Source: JAAXQD01 sp963790095
GTDB taxonomy: Bacteria; Desulfobacterota; Desulfobacteria; Desulfobacterales; UBA11574
NCBI GenBank assembly: GCA_963790095.1
Contig: CAWBNO010000001.1
Span: 1-64,000, forward strand
Direction of reading: 5' to 3'
DNA length: 64,000 nucleotides
Of the stretch, positions 53,185 through 61,914 are shown piece by piece. Position 1 is the stretch's first letter, and each line of letters opens with the position of its first letter. The translations under genes and the position numbers were made by a program. The notes under the pieces were generated by a model that did not search any database, was not told the origin of the DNA, and worked only from the letters and a program-made list of their open reading frames with translations.

Positions 53185-55322
53185 TCAATCCCATGGGCCT
53201 TAAGCAATTCCAGAACATCCGGGAAATCAATCCCCAGACGCCTGACGGTTTCAAGGGTTGGAATTCCGTCGGCGGTCCATCCCCGGCGTTTGTATACGGC
53301 ACCTTTAAGTTCTTCATAAAGGGTCTCACGAAATTTTCGGAGCCGCCGAACTTTTTCTTCGGTATCCATTCCTGTGATATCGACGTGATGTTTTTCCACA
53401 AGCTCTTTGTCGTAACGCTCGTGCCGTGATTCATATTCAACCGGTTTTACCGGCCCCATTGCTCGATAGGGAATGTCGTCATGATCCCGCTGTCCAAAAC
53501 CCATTTTTAGATTGAAAATGCGCTGGAAATTGTAAACCGATTCGCTCATCCGAATGATTTCGTCGGGGGTGGTCTTTTTCCCGGTTACTGCGGTGTAATA
53601 TTCGGCATACCACTCTACATGTTTCATAACCTTTGCAGGTTCTAAAGAGTCTTTGTTATCTTCAGGTACAATATCGTTCCAGGGAAGTTTGCACAGTCCG
53701 CATAAACCGAACCATGTTCTAAACATCGGGAACCAGTGGAGCGCTTCTGCCTTTTGCTCAAAGGTCGGCATAAAATTGTGCACCATATCGAGAAAGATCA
53801 ACCAGGCTTCATCATGCTGGGGCCCCTTGAGTGCAAGGCCGTACCCCCCCTGTTGGGCAAGGGATTCTTTGGTCATATACTCTGAGAATTCCAAACCCTT
53901 GGCTTCCATCCCAATATCCTGCATGATGTGAGGATCCGCTGTATAGTCCTTGGCGAAAATCGACTTCATTTGGCGGACGCCTTGCCCCACAATTAACCCA
54001 AAACCGTGGCCTTCAGCCATTTGATGAACCATCTCAAGGGCCGCCAGGCGGTTGCCGAATGAAAGATGGATTCCCCGGGTCTGGGTTTCGTCGATGAGGC
54101 CCATCTCGAAGCATTCCATGGCAAATGCGATGCTCGTTCCCACTGAAATCGTGTCAAGGCCATAGGCGTCGCAATAGAAATTCATCTCAACAATCGTGTG
54201 GGGATCAAATATTCCCAAATTTGAGCCGCATCCGGCGATGGTCTCGTATTCAGGGCCGTCGACAAAAACTTTGGTCCCTTTGTAGGGTCCGGTCAGGGGA
54301 ACAAAGTCTTTGACACCATGGGAGCAGGCAACCGTGCACCCCATCCAACATCCATCATAACCCGGGTCGAAGATGGGTCTGTAAACCTCTTGACCGATAT
54401 TGACTGCTTCCGGATGCTTTCCATACTGAAAATTATGGGTGGGCAGCAAATCAAAGTCATTCATGATGGTGACAAGGTGGGTGGTGCCGATGGTAGCCAT
54501 TTCGTTCTGCTTGGGATCGAGTTCAACAATCTCTTTAGAGTGTTTTCTTCCAACCGTTTTTAATGCATTCTTGTCTGCGGGATTATTTGTGTCGACTTTA
54601 ACGGTATCCCATCGGGCCACAATGGCTTTAATCCGTTTGTCAGAAAGGACACTGCCGATGCCGCCACGCCCGGCCTGCTTGTATCTGGCCCGCTTGCGTT
54701 TCGAATCATACCAGGTAAAGTTGAGACATCCCATCCGGGTATTTTTTGCGCCAGGACCTGTGGAAACAACAGAAATATGTCGGGGTTTTCCCTGGGCAAA
54801 GTGTTCCGTCAATATGGCTGAAAGGTCATAAGAGTCGTCCGGCAACCCCGATGTTTCTAAAATTTCCACCTTTTCATCGATGCCGTCAATTAGAATTACC
54901 ATATCCTTTTCGGTTTTCCCTTTGACTTCTAGGGCATCGAACCCGGAGAATTTAAGGTATGGCCCGAAATATCCCCCCACATTGGAGTCTATAACGGAAC
55001 CTGTTAACGGAGAAATGGTGGTCACAATACTTTTGCCGGAACCCGGATATAGGAGGGTTCCGCCCATGGGCCCCGATGCGATGCATATTGCATTATCCGG
55101 ATCCGTCCACTGTGTCGTGCTTTTCACCGAATGCCAGAGCAGCCAGAGATCAAATCCCTTGCCGCCGATGAATACGTCTTTCATTTTTTCGTCAACAGGC
55201 TTCACCGAAATATCGGGAACAGAGATATCTATAAAAAGGGTTTGGTTGGCGTAACCCTTTTCTATAATCGGTCTGTCATAATTGAAGGTCTTTAGGGGTT
55301 TTATTTTATATTCCATATTCAT
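53181..55322 (-). CDS. aor: Tungsten-containing aldehyde:ferredoxin oxidoreductase
   Basis: 713 residues. The AOR N-terminal barrel (GGKGFDLWLLW, CIASGPMGGTLLYPGSGK) and a 4Fe-4S site are present: Cys in DGCWMGCTVACSHG and the distal Cys in CGLCKLPWND. The pterin-binding YKQAGRGGIGSVLSDKR is clear. By family knowledge it oxidises an aldehyde to the acid and passes electrons to ferredoxin, or the reverse. It is about 100 residues longer than the archaeal AOR prototype. A MoaD-like gene overlaps its stop. Confidence 0.93.
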   Translation of the reverse strand: MNMEYKIKPLKTFNYDRPIIEKGYANQTLFIDISVPDISVKPVDEKMKDVFIGGKGFDLWLLWHSVKSTTQWTDPDNAICIASGPMGGTLLYPGSGKSIVTTISPLTGSVIDSNVGGYFGPYLKFSGFDALEVKGKTEKDMVILIDGIDEKVEILETSGLPDDSYDLSAILTEHFAQGKPRHISVVSTGPGAKNTRMGCLNFTWYDSKRKRARYKQAGRGGIGSVLSDKRIKAIVARWDTVKVDTNNPADKNALKTVGRKHSKEIVELDPKQNEMATIGTTHLVTIMNDFDLLPTHNFQYGKHPEAVNIGQEVYRPIFDPGYDGCWMGCTVACSHGVKDFVPLTGPYKGTKVFVDGPEYETIAGCGSNLGIFDPHTIVEMNFYCDAYGLDTISVGTSIAFAMECFEMGLIDETQTRGIHLSFGNRLAALEMVHQMAEGHGFGLIVGQGVRQMKSIFAKDYTADPHIMQDIGMEAKGLEFSEYMTKESLAQQGGYGLALKGPQHDEAWLIFLDMVHNFMPTFEQKAEALHWFPMFRTWFGLCGLCKLPWNDIVPEDNKDSLEPAKVMKHVEWYAEYYTAVTGKKTTPDEIIRMSESVYNFQRIFNLKMGFGQRDHDDIPYRAMGPVKPVEYESRHERYDKELVEKHHVDITGMDTEEKVRRLRKFRETLYEELKGAVYKRRGWTADGIPTLETVRRLGIDFPDVLELLKAHGIE

Positions 55323-55338
55323 ATCAGCCTTTTATGAT

Positions 55339-56199
55339 TTATTGGCAACCGTTATCTTTAAAATTCTGGGTTACAATTTCACCCAGTTCCTTGGATCGCT
55401 GGGTGGCCACCTCTACGGCATTGATAAGGGTGGTTCGGAGTCCTCCTTTTTCCAGAGAATGAATTCCGGCAATTGCGGTTCCCCCCGGGGAGGTTACCAT
55501 ATCTTTTAATCTGCCGGGATGTTCTTTGGTCTCCATCAACAATTTTGCAGCACCCAGGACTGTCTGGGTTGAAAGAAACAGAGCATCTTCCCGTGCCAGT
55601 CCTACCTTTACGCCGGCGTCAGCCAATGCATCGACAATCAGAAAAATGTAGGCAGGCCCGCTGCCGCTTAAACCGGTAACGGCGTCCATGAGGAGATTTT
55701 CTTTGAGAAAGATGCTTTTGCCCATGGAATCAAAGATCTCCATCGAAAGTTCGATGTCCTCAGGGGTGGCATTCTTCCCCGCCGCAATTACCGAAGCACT
55801 TTCTTTAACAAATGCTGCGATGTTGGGCATGACCCGAATAAGGCGCAATTCTTTTTTTAGGCACGACTCTATGGCAGCCAGAGGAACACCGGCGGCAATG
55901 GAGATGATAAGCTTGGACATATCCAGGCAAGGTGTTGTTTCCTTCAATACCGAGGCAATGATCTGGGGCTTGACAGCGTAGATAACAATATCTGCAATTT
56001 CAACGGCTTCGATGTTGTTTGTCAGCGTGATCACACCATATTTTTTTTTGACGGATTCAAGCTTGTCTTTCCGAACATCTGTGCAAGTGATATTTTCGGG
56101 ACTGGACGATCCAGAACCGATGAGCCCGCTTAAGAGGGCTTCTCCCATATTTCCTGTTCCGATGATACCGATTTTTTTGTCTTTTAACATGAATTCCAT
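55339..56199 (-). CDS. proC: Pyrroline-5-carboxylate reductase
   Basis: 286 residues, start ATG 56199 after AAGGGGGG. The NAD(P)-binding IGIIGTGNMGEALLSGL, the motif VMPNIAAFVKESASV and the C-terminal signature GLSGSGPAYIFLIVDALADAG are intact, as is SPGGTAIAGIHSLEKGG. It makes proline from pyrroline-5-carboxylate. It is divergent from yggT and tail-to-head with the AOR gene. Confidence 0.95.
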   Translation of the reverse strand: MEFMLKDKKIGIIGTGNMGEALLSGLIGSGSSSPENITCTDVRKDKLESVKKKYGVITLTNNIEAVEIADIVIYAVKPQIIASVLKETTPCLDMSKLIISIAAGVPLAAIESCLKKELRLIRVMPNIAAFVKESASVIAAGKNATPEDIELSMEIFDSMGKSIFLKENLLMDAVTGLSGSGPAYIFLIVDALADAGVKVGLAREDALFLSTQTVLGAAKLLMETKEHPGRLKDMVTSPGGTAIAGIHSLEKGGLRTTLINAVEVATQRSKELGEIVTQNFKDNGCQ

Positions 56200-56540
56200 T
56201 CCCCCCTTAACCTTTTATAATTATTCAACCTATATTATTCTTGACATGCGGTTTGCGGTGCATAGAAACAGCGGGTTCAATTCGCAAACAAACGCTTTTA
56301 CCGGCGGTAAAACGTCGTTTGAGGCGCCTGGGCCAGAATCGAATGAACGCAATCACGCTTCAAAGGGTAATATGTTACCCTGTCTTTTATCGTCTCCATA
56401 TTTAGTGTGTCAACGATTTTGCCTGAAATATCTTGACTTATGGTTAATATATCATTAATTTTTAAGAAATATTATCCGTTTTTCAGGGAGCTACCGTCGA
56501 CTTATTTTATTAATCAGAAAGATGGAAGATCGTTGTTAAT
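56200..56540. other. 341-bp AT-rich region between proC and yggT
   Basis: It should hold two divergent promoters. The right half is very AT-rich, with runs such as TTAATATATCATTAATTTT. No further feature is seen. Confidence 0.45.
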
Positions 56541-56840
56541 ATGTTTATCATCGGCAATTTTTTAATGGCTGTCGCAATTATTCTTCGTTATGTTCTCACG
56601 TTTTATATGTGGATCGTTATCGCGCGGGCGGTACTTTCATGGGTGAATCCAGATCCCTATAATCCCATCGTCCGGTTTATTCACAATGTGACCGAACCGG
56701 TCCTCTACCGAATCCGCGAAAAAATTCCCGTCAACTTTGGCGGCATCGACTTTTCTCCGATTATTGTTATCCTGGGCGTGATATTTCTGCAAAACTTTGT
56801 CGTCAACAGCCTTTTGAGATTGTCCGCAAATTTTATGTAA
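56541..56840 (+). CDS. yggT: YggT-family membrane protein
   Basis: 99 residues with two YggT segments: FYMWIVIARAVLSWVNPDPYN followed by VTEPVLYRIREKIP, and a C-terminal helix IVILGVIFLQNFVVNSLL. The family is found beside proC and divIVA in many bacteria and is linked to osmotic and cell-envelope functions. It is first in the operon yggT, divIVA, pilT, pilT2. Confidence 0.92.
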   Translation: MFIIGNFLMAVAIILRYVLTFYMWIVIARAVLSWVNPDPYNPIVRFIHNVTEPVLYRIREKIPVNFGGIDFSPIIVILGVIFLQNFVVNSLLRLSANFM

Positions 56841-56863
56841 TCAAAGAAAGCAGGTGATACATC

Positions 56864-57367
56864 ATGAGAATTACACCCCTTGATATTCAGCAAAAGCAGT
56901 TTAAAACAAGATTCAGAGGCTTTGATGTCCGGGAAGTGGACACATTTCTCGAACAAATGGCGGATATCTTCGAATCGTTACAAAGTGAAAATAAGCGCTT
57001 GCGTATTGAAATTAAACGGCTTCAACTTGAGGGACAAGGCTATCGGGAGCGGGAGGAGAGTTTTAAGCGTGCGATACTGAATTCCCAGAAAGTTCTGGAA
57101 GAGATGAAGCAAAACGCCAGGAAATCGGCGGAATTGGTTGTTGCTGAAGCAGAGGTTACGGCGGAAAAAATCCTTAGCAGGGCCCAGAACCGACTGGCAC
57201 AGCTCCATGAAGATATTTCTGAGTTAAAACGGCAACGCATGCAGATCGAAGTTCAGATTCGCTCGGTTATTGAAGGCCATGCCAAACTCCTTGAAATTGG
57301 AAAAGAAGACGCCAGAAACAGGGAAGAGGAAGATGACAAACTCAAGCTGTTAAGACAATCTGAATAA
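56864..57367 (+). CDS. DivIVA-domain protein
   Basis: 167 residues. The N-terminal membrane-curvature motif ITPLDIQQKQFKTRFRGFDV and VDTFLEQMADIFE are typical of DivIVA, with a long coiled coil (about 35-160) after it. The start has AGGTGA upstream. In Gram-positive bacteria DivIVA marks poles and septa; in Desulfobacterota its role is less known. The next gene begins 14 bases later. Confidence 0.92.
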   Translation: MRITPLDIQQKQFKTRFRGFDVREVDTFLEQMADIFESLQSENKRLRIEIKRLQLEGQGYREREESFKRAILNSQKVLEEMKQNARKSAELVVAEAEVTAEKILSRAQNRLAQLHEDISELKRQRMQIEVQIRSVIEGHAKLLEIGKEDARNREEEDDKLKLLRQSE

Positions 57368-57381
57368 GCGGATAGAACCAC

Positions 57382-58464
57382 ATGGCAAAAATTGATGCTT
57401 TCTTTAAATTGATGAATGAGCAGAGTGCTTCAGATCTTCACCTGGTATCCGGCCAGCCGCCGGCACTCCGAATACGGGGTGACATGGAAAGGATTAAATA
57501 TAAAGTCCTGGAAAATGATTCCCTGAAAGCCATGCTCTATGAAATTGCGCCCGAACACAAGATCAAGCAGTTTGAAGAGACCGGAGATATCGATTTCGGA
57601 TATGAAATACCCGGTATTGCCCGGTATCGATCAAATTTCTTTATGCAAAGAAATGGTGTGGGTGCGGTTTTCAGGCAAATCCCTGAAAAGATAATGACCG
57701 CCGAACAGCTGGGTCTTCCCGGTGTAATATCCAAACTGGCCTCACTCCCCAGGGGTCTGGTTCTGGTAACCGGTCCCACCGGAAGCGGCAAATCGACCAC
57801 CTTGGCCGCCATCATCGATGTGGCAAACCGTACCCGAAAGGATCATATAATTACCATTGAAGACCCCATCGAATTTGTCCACAAGAGCCAAAGTTGCATT
57901 GTAAACCACCGGGAAGTCGGAATCCATACCCAGTCATTCAGCGCGGCGCTAAGGGGTGCTTTACGAGAGGACCCGGACATCATTCTCGTGGGTGAAATGA
58001 GGGATCTTGAAACCATATCCCTTGCCATTGAAGCCGCATCAACCGGCCACCTTGTTTTTGGCACCTTGCATACCATGAGCGCATCAAAAACCATCGATCG
58101 TATCATTGAGGTGTTCCCTTCCAGTGAACAGGCCCAGATCCGTTCGACACTGGCCGACGGAATCCGCTCGGTTATCGCACAGGTCTTGTTTAAAAGGGTC
58201 GATTCAAGAGGACTCTGCGCCGCCCTTGAGATATTGATTGCAACGCCGGCGGCTCGAAATCTTATCCGCGAAGGTAAAACCCATCAGATTCCCTCGGTAA
58301 TTCAGACCGGGAGAAAATACGGCATGCAGCTTTTGGATGATGCCATTATGGGGCTGCTTGACAAAGGATGGATCGGGGCTGACGAAGCGTATGCCAAATC
58401 CAATGACAAGGGAAGATTCAGAGAATTTTTAAAGAATCCGCCCTCCGACTTCACCGAGGCATGA
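57382..58464 (+). CDS. pilT: PilT-type twitching motility ATPase
   Basis: 360 residues. Walker A (VTGPTGSGKSTTLAA), the Asp box (IITIEDPIEFVH), Walker B (DIILVGEMRDLETI) and the His box (GHLVFGTLHTMSA) are in place. It powers retraction of type IV pili at the inner membrane. A second, diverged pilT-like gene follows 20 bases later. Confidence 0.95.
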   Translation: MAKIDAFFKLMNEQSASDLHLVSGQPPALRIRGDMERIKYKVLENDSLKAMLYEIAPEHKIKQFEETGDIDFGYEIPGIARYRSNFFMQRNGVGAVFRQIPEKIMTAEQLGLPGVISKLASLPRGLVLVTGPTGSGKSTTLAAIIDVANRTRKDHIITIEDPIEFVHKSQSCIVNHREVGIHTQSFSAALRGALREDPDIILVGEMRDLETISLAIEAASTGHLVFGTLHTMSASKTIDRIIEVFPSSEQAQIRSTLADGIRSVIAQVLFKRVDSRGLCAALEILIATPAARNLIREGKTHQIPSVIQTGRKYGMQLLDDAIMGLLDKGWIGADEAYAKSNDKGRFREFLKNPPSDFTEA

Positions 58465-58484
58465 CAATCTTATGAGGGTATATT

Positions 58485-59657
58485 TTGAAAAAACAGGAGA
58501 TTGATCATATTCTGGCAAGAATGCTCGATGCCTACGACAATGTCTCAGATCTGAACGTTACTGTTGGAAAACCATTCCAGATTGAAACAGCTGGCGAACT
58601 TTCGGTGGTGGATATTGACCCGCCGTTCCACGAAATCACCCCTTTTCAGGCTGAAATCTTCGCCCTCAATCTTATCAACCAGAACCGACGGCTCACCGAG
58701 AACCTCTTGCTTGAGGGATCCTGTGATTCCTCCTATGAACTCCCCGGCAAGGCTCGCTTCAGGATTAACATCTTTTCCCAGCGGGGGAATTATTCCATTG
58801 TTTTGCGGAAACTTGCAACCAAAATTCCGACCTGCCAGGAACTGGGCATCCCCGAGTCCTTTTTGGAAATGGCGGAAGAGAAAAACGGCATCATCCTGAT
58901 TACAGGCGCCACCGGCTGCGGAAAATCGACCTCTCTGGCTGCCATCCTCAACGAGATTAATGATGCCAAATCGGTTCATATCGTGACCCTTGAAGATCCG
59001 GTGGAGTTTGATCATCCCCATAAAAAATCCACCTTCAACCAGCGGGAGATGGGAGAGGATTTCGACACATTCTCCAGCGGCCTCAGAGCAGCCCTGCGAC
59101 AGTCTCCAAAAGTGATCCTGGTGGGAGAGATGCGCGACCGGGAAACATTGAATATCGCCCTCAGTGCTGCCGAGACCGGGCACCTGGTTTTAAGCACCCT
59201 CCACACGGTGGATGCCGGACAGACCATTAACCGTATCATCGGGATGTTTCCTCCAGAAGAAGAAAATCAAATACGCACCCGGCTTGCGGACATGGTTCGC
59301 TGGATCGTATGCCAGAGGCTGCTTCCCAAGGTCGGCGGCGGACGGGTTGCGGCCTTTGAGATCATGCGCACCAACCTTCGTGTCAAAGATACCATCCAGC
59401 ACGGAGAATCCGAAGGTAAAACATTTTATGATATCATCCAGGCCGGAAAAGCATTCGGAATGACCACGTTTGACGATGATATCATAGGATTGTTCGAACA
59501 GGGTTTCATCTCCCAAGAGACCGCCATGGCCTACAGCTCTCGAAAAGGTGAAGTGGGCCGCGGCATCGACGCGGTCAAGAGTTCCCGGGGAGAGGCTACC
59601 ACGGATATTGAGGGACTGAAGGTCGACCATGAATACGGAAGGACCTGGAAAAAATAG
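58485..59657 (+). CDS. PilT/PilU-like ATPase
   Basis: 390 residues from a TTG start with GAGGG upstream. Walker A (ITGATGCGKSTSLAA), the Asp box (IVTLEDPVEFDHPHKK), Walker B (VILVGEMRDRETL) and the His box (GHLVLSTLHTVDA) are intact. It is clearly diverged from the neighbour and resembles PilU-type paralogues. The two probably work together. A C-terminal tail of about 30 residues has no counterpart in the first copy. Confidence 0.92.
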   Translation: MKKQEIDHILARMLDAYDNVSDLNVTVGKPFQIETAGELSVVDIDPPFHEITPFQAEIFALNLINQNRRLTENLLLEGSCDSSYELPGKARFRINIFSQRGNYSIVLRKLATKIPTCQELGIPESFLEMAEEKNGIILITGATGCGKSTSLAAILNEINDAKSVHIVTLEDPVEFDHPHKKSTFNQREMGEDFDTFSSGLRAALRQSPKVILVGEMRDRETLNIALSAAETGHLVLSTLHTVDAGQTINRIIGMFPPEEENQIRTRLADMVRWIVCQRLLPKVGGGRVAAFEIMRTNLRVKDTIQHGESEGKTFYDIIQAGKAFGMTTFDDDIIGLFEQGFISQETAMAYSSRKGEVGRGIDAVKSSRGEATTDIEGLKVDHEYGRTWKK

Positions 59658-59672
59658 TCTAAAGGAAAAATA

Positions 59673-60338
59673 ATGGATGTTGTGTGCCAAAAGTGCCTGG
59701 CTAAGTTTAAAATTCCGGACGAAAAGATCCCCGAGGGACAGTCCTTTTCGTTAACCTGTCCCCAATGTGAAAACAAAGTTTTTGTCGATTCCCGCCATCA
59801 TACACCATCTTCATCTTCCAATTCCGATATGGAAAAGGGAATCCTTGATGAAGTCGACGCCGGCACCTATGATGCGTCGGATAAACCGTTTGATTTTGTT
59901 GAAGAGGGTGTGGAGACCGCCCTTTTGTGCGAACCCGACGCGGCTGTTCGAGCGAAAATCATAACCGCTTTGTATAACATGGGATATCACACCACGGCGC
60001 CCCTGCTTCCCAAAGACGCTCTCAAACAAATGCGATTTCACGTTTTCGATATGGTGGTTCTCAACGAACGCTTCGGCACCCGGGATCCAGACATGAACAA
60101 CGTTCTCAAGTATCTGGACCGCCTCAATATGTCCATACGTCGGAACATCTTTGTGACCCTCGTCACCACCCGATTCAGGACCATGGACAACATGGCGGCC
60201 TTTCACAAAAGTGTTAACTTGATTATCAACCTTAAGAATATAAACGAAATAGAAAAAATCCTAAGACGCGGGAAAACCGATTATGAGAACTTCTACCGTG
60301 TCTTCAAGCAGTCCCTCATCAAAACCGGACGAATATAA
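59673..60338 (+). CDS. Zinc-ribbon protein with receiver-like domain
   Basis: 221 residues, with AAAGGA upstream. The N-terminus is an MJ0042-type zinc ribbon (VVCQKCLAKFKIPDEKIPEG, TCPQCENKVF). A Ser-rich linker follows. The C-terminal part (about 78-200) looks like a response-regulator fold: ALLCEPDAAVRAKIITALYN, FDMVVLNERF, FVTLVTTRF. The usual phospho-accepting Asp position is not clear. It lies 15 bases after the PilU-like gene, so it is probably an accessory of pilus control. Confidence 0.8.
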   Translation: MDVVCQKCLAKFKIPDEKIPEGQSFSLTCPQCENKVFVDSRHHTPSSSSNSDMEKGILDEVDAGTYDASDKPFDFVEEGVETALLCEPDAAVRAKIITALYNMGYHTTAPLLPKDALKQMRFHVFDMVVLNERFGTRDPDMNNVLKYLDRLNMSIRRNIFVTLVTTRFRTMDNMAAFHKSVNLIINLKNINEIEKILRRGKTDYENFYRVFKQSLIKTGRI

Positions 60339-60371
60339 TCGGTGAAATATCCGGGATAATCCGAATTGCCC

Positions 60372-60521
60372 ATGACAAACTATACCTGTGCCGACTATCG
60401 GATCGAAATGATCCTTCTGAGTCTCAGGCAGCGCCTGCAGCGGGAAGATCTGAGTGAAGAAGAAAGAAGCGATATCGTTTCACAGATGAAAAAACTCGAA
60501 GCAGCCATGGAGCTTGATTAA
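60372..60521 (+). CDS. Small conserved helical protein (49 aa)
   Basis: 49 residues: TNYTCADYRIEMILLSLRQR, then a short acidic helix and MKKLEAAMELD at the end. It is too short for most gene finders. It lies 33 bases after the zinc-ribbon gene and probably belongs to the same transcript. It looks like a two-helix hairpin. Function unknown. Confidence 0.7.
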   Translation: MTNYTCADYRIEMILLSLRQRLQREDLSEEERSDIVSQMKKLEAAMELD

Positions 60522-60556
60522 ATAATACGATTCTTCTTCAACTTCGTTGGAGAAGA

Positions 60557-60913
60557 GGATTCAAGGGGTCAAGGGGCCAAGTGTTTGTTCTTCAGCGATT
60601 TCAAAAGCTCTTTGTGCATCCTTTCAACTTCCTCTGTTTCATTCTTGAGAGCCTTTCAATTTTCTTTATTTACATAATTCAAATCACCTGAAAGCAGAAC
60701 CTGGGTTCCCATCCCCAAAGACAGAAGCCCTCGGCAATATATAATGACCTCCAGGAGTCTGCGGTTGTCTTCTTGCTATATTCTTCTTTTAGAAATTTGT
60801 TTGTTATTCTATAAAGATCCAAACAGCGTCTGTACGTCTTTAACCAAACTATCAGCTCTCTGTAATTCTTAAGCATTTCACTCGAATCCTTGGACCCTTG
60901 ACCCCTTGAATCC
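60557..60913. mobile_element. Four-helix-bundle (IVS-type) element with inverted repeats
   Basis: 25-bp inverted repeats bound it: left 60557-60581 (begins GGATTCAAGGGGTCAAGG), right 60889-60913 (ends CCCTTGACCCCTTGAATCC), with one mismatch. Inside lies a decayed gene of the 23S-rRNA-intervening-sequence four-helix-bundle family. The left repeat encodes the last residues and the stop of that gene. Confidence 0.65.
60569..60876 (-). pseudogene. Four-helix-bundle (IVS/S23) protein, decayed
   Basis: The N-terminus from ATG 60876 is good (LKNYRELIVWLKTYRRCLDL), followed by IAEGF. The usual RSS.SIPSNIAEGY region is damaged (DSWRSLYIAEGF), and the frame then shifts and stops near 60679. The original C-terminus (KSLKNKHLAP, then TGA) is visible in another frame, ending in the left inverted repeat. 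The total span is not a multiple of three. Confidence 0.72.
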
Positions 60914-60991
60914 TTTCAAAATCATCAACTCTTTTGGAGATGATCCAATAAAGCTTTCTACAAAACAGGAGGGTAAGTTTCAAAACAGCTT

Positions 60992-61756
60992 CTACAAACT
61001 GTTGCTGATGATCCGCAAGCCCTCCAAGGTTAAGGCCGGTTCAACAACCTCGATCATTTCAGATACCTGACACATAAGATCAGCCAGACCGCCGGTGGCG
61101 ATGATACGGGGATTTGCACCCATTTCCATCTTCATCCGCTTGACCATCCCGTCCACCAGACCTGCATATCCAAAAATAATTCCAGCCTGGATACTGCTCG
61201 CAGTATCTTTGCCGATGACACTTTCAGGAGGGACAAAAATTTCAACCCGGGGGAGCCTGGATGCTTTGATGAAAAGCGCTTCAGCAGAAATCATGATTCC
61301 GGGACTGATTGCACCCCCAAGGTATTCCCCGTTCTCAGAAATAGCATCGAAGGTTGTCGCTGTGCCAAAATCTATCACGATGAGGCTGGTTTGGAATTTA
61401 TGAAATGCTGCAACTGCGTTGACGATCCTGTCTGCGCCCACTTCAGATGGATTTTTATATTGGATGGGCAATTTTGGAGCGGATCTGGCATCCACCCAAT
61501 GGGGCGGATGGCCGAGATATTTTCGACAGAAGGAATCGAGGATGGTGACCATGGGAGGAACGACGCAGGAAATAATGGTTTTGTCGATATCGCTGGAATC
61601 GATATTGCTGCCTGCAAATAGGTTGGCAGCCAGTACGTTAAACTCATCTTCTGTTGTTCGTCTTTCCGTGCGGATTCGCCAGTTTTGAATGAGATGACTG
61701 CCGTCGTAAACACCGATGACAGCATTTGTGTTGCCGACATCTATAACCAGGAGCAT
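60992..61756 (-). CDS. coaX: Type III pantothenate kinase
   Basis: 254 residues, with GGAA upstream of ATG 61756. Signatures are LLVIDVGNTNAVIGVYD (phosphate loop), NPSEVGADRIVNAVAAF, LIVIDFGTATTFDAIS and YLGGAISPGI. It phosphorylates pantothenate in the first step of CoA synthesis. It is transcribed in the same direction as folP and ftsH, a common grouping. Confidence 0.95.
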   Translation of the reverse strand: MLLVIDVGNTNAVIGVYDGSHLIQNWRIRTERRTTEDEFNVLAANLFAGSNIDSSDIDKTIISCVVPPMVTILDSFCRKYLGHPPHWVDARSAPKLPIQYKNPSEVGADRIVNAVAAFHKFQTSLIVIDFGTATTFDAISENGEYLGGAISPGIMISAEALFIKASRLPRVEIFVPPESVIGKDTASSIQAGIIFGYAGLVDGMVKRMKMEMGANPRIIATGGLADLMCQVSEMIEVVEPALTLEGLRIISNSL

Positions 61757-61838
61757 ATTATAAATTCCTTTTTTGCCGAAGTCTTAATGGGTATTGCGCC
61801 GATCAGCGAAATCGTGTTCTGATCTATCAGATTGGAAT

Positions 61839-61914
61839 AACGAAGCCACTCCACCAACTCGCCTGCCATGCGAGGCACGAGCGGGCAGGTATCGTCCAGC
61901 CCCTGAACACGTAC
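61839..61914. repeat. Dispersed hairpin repeat, copy 2
   Basis: A 58-bp core begins AACGAAGCCACTCCACCAAC and contains perfect CCTGCC / GGCAGG arms. It matches 32146-32236. It ends directly at the folP stop codon with CCCCTGAACACGTAC. Confidence 0.75.
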
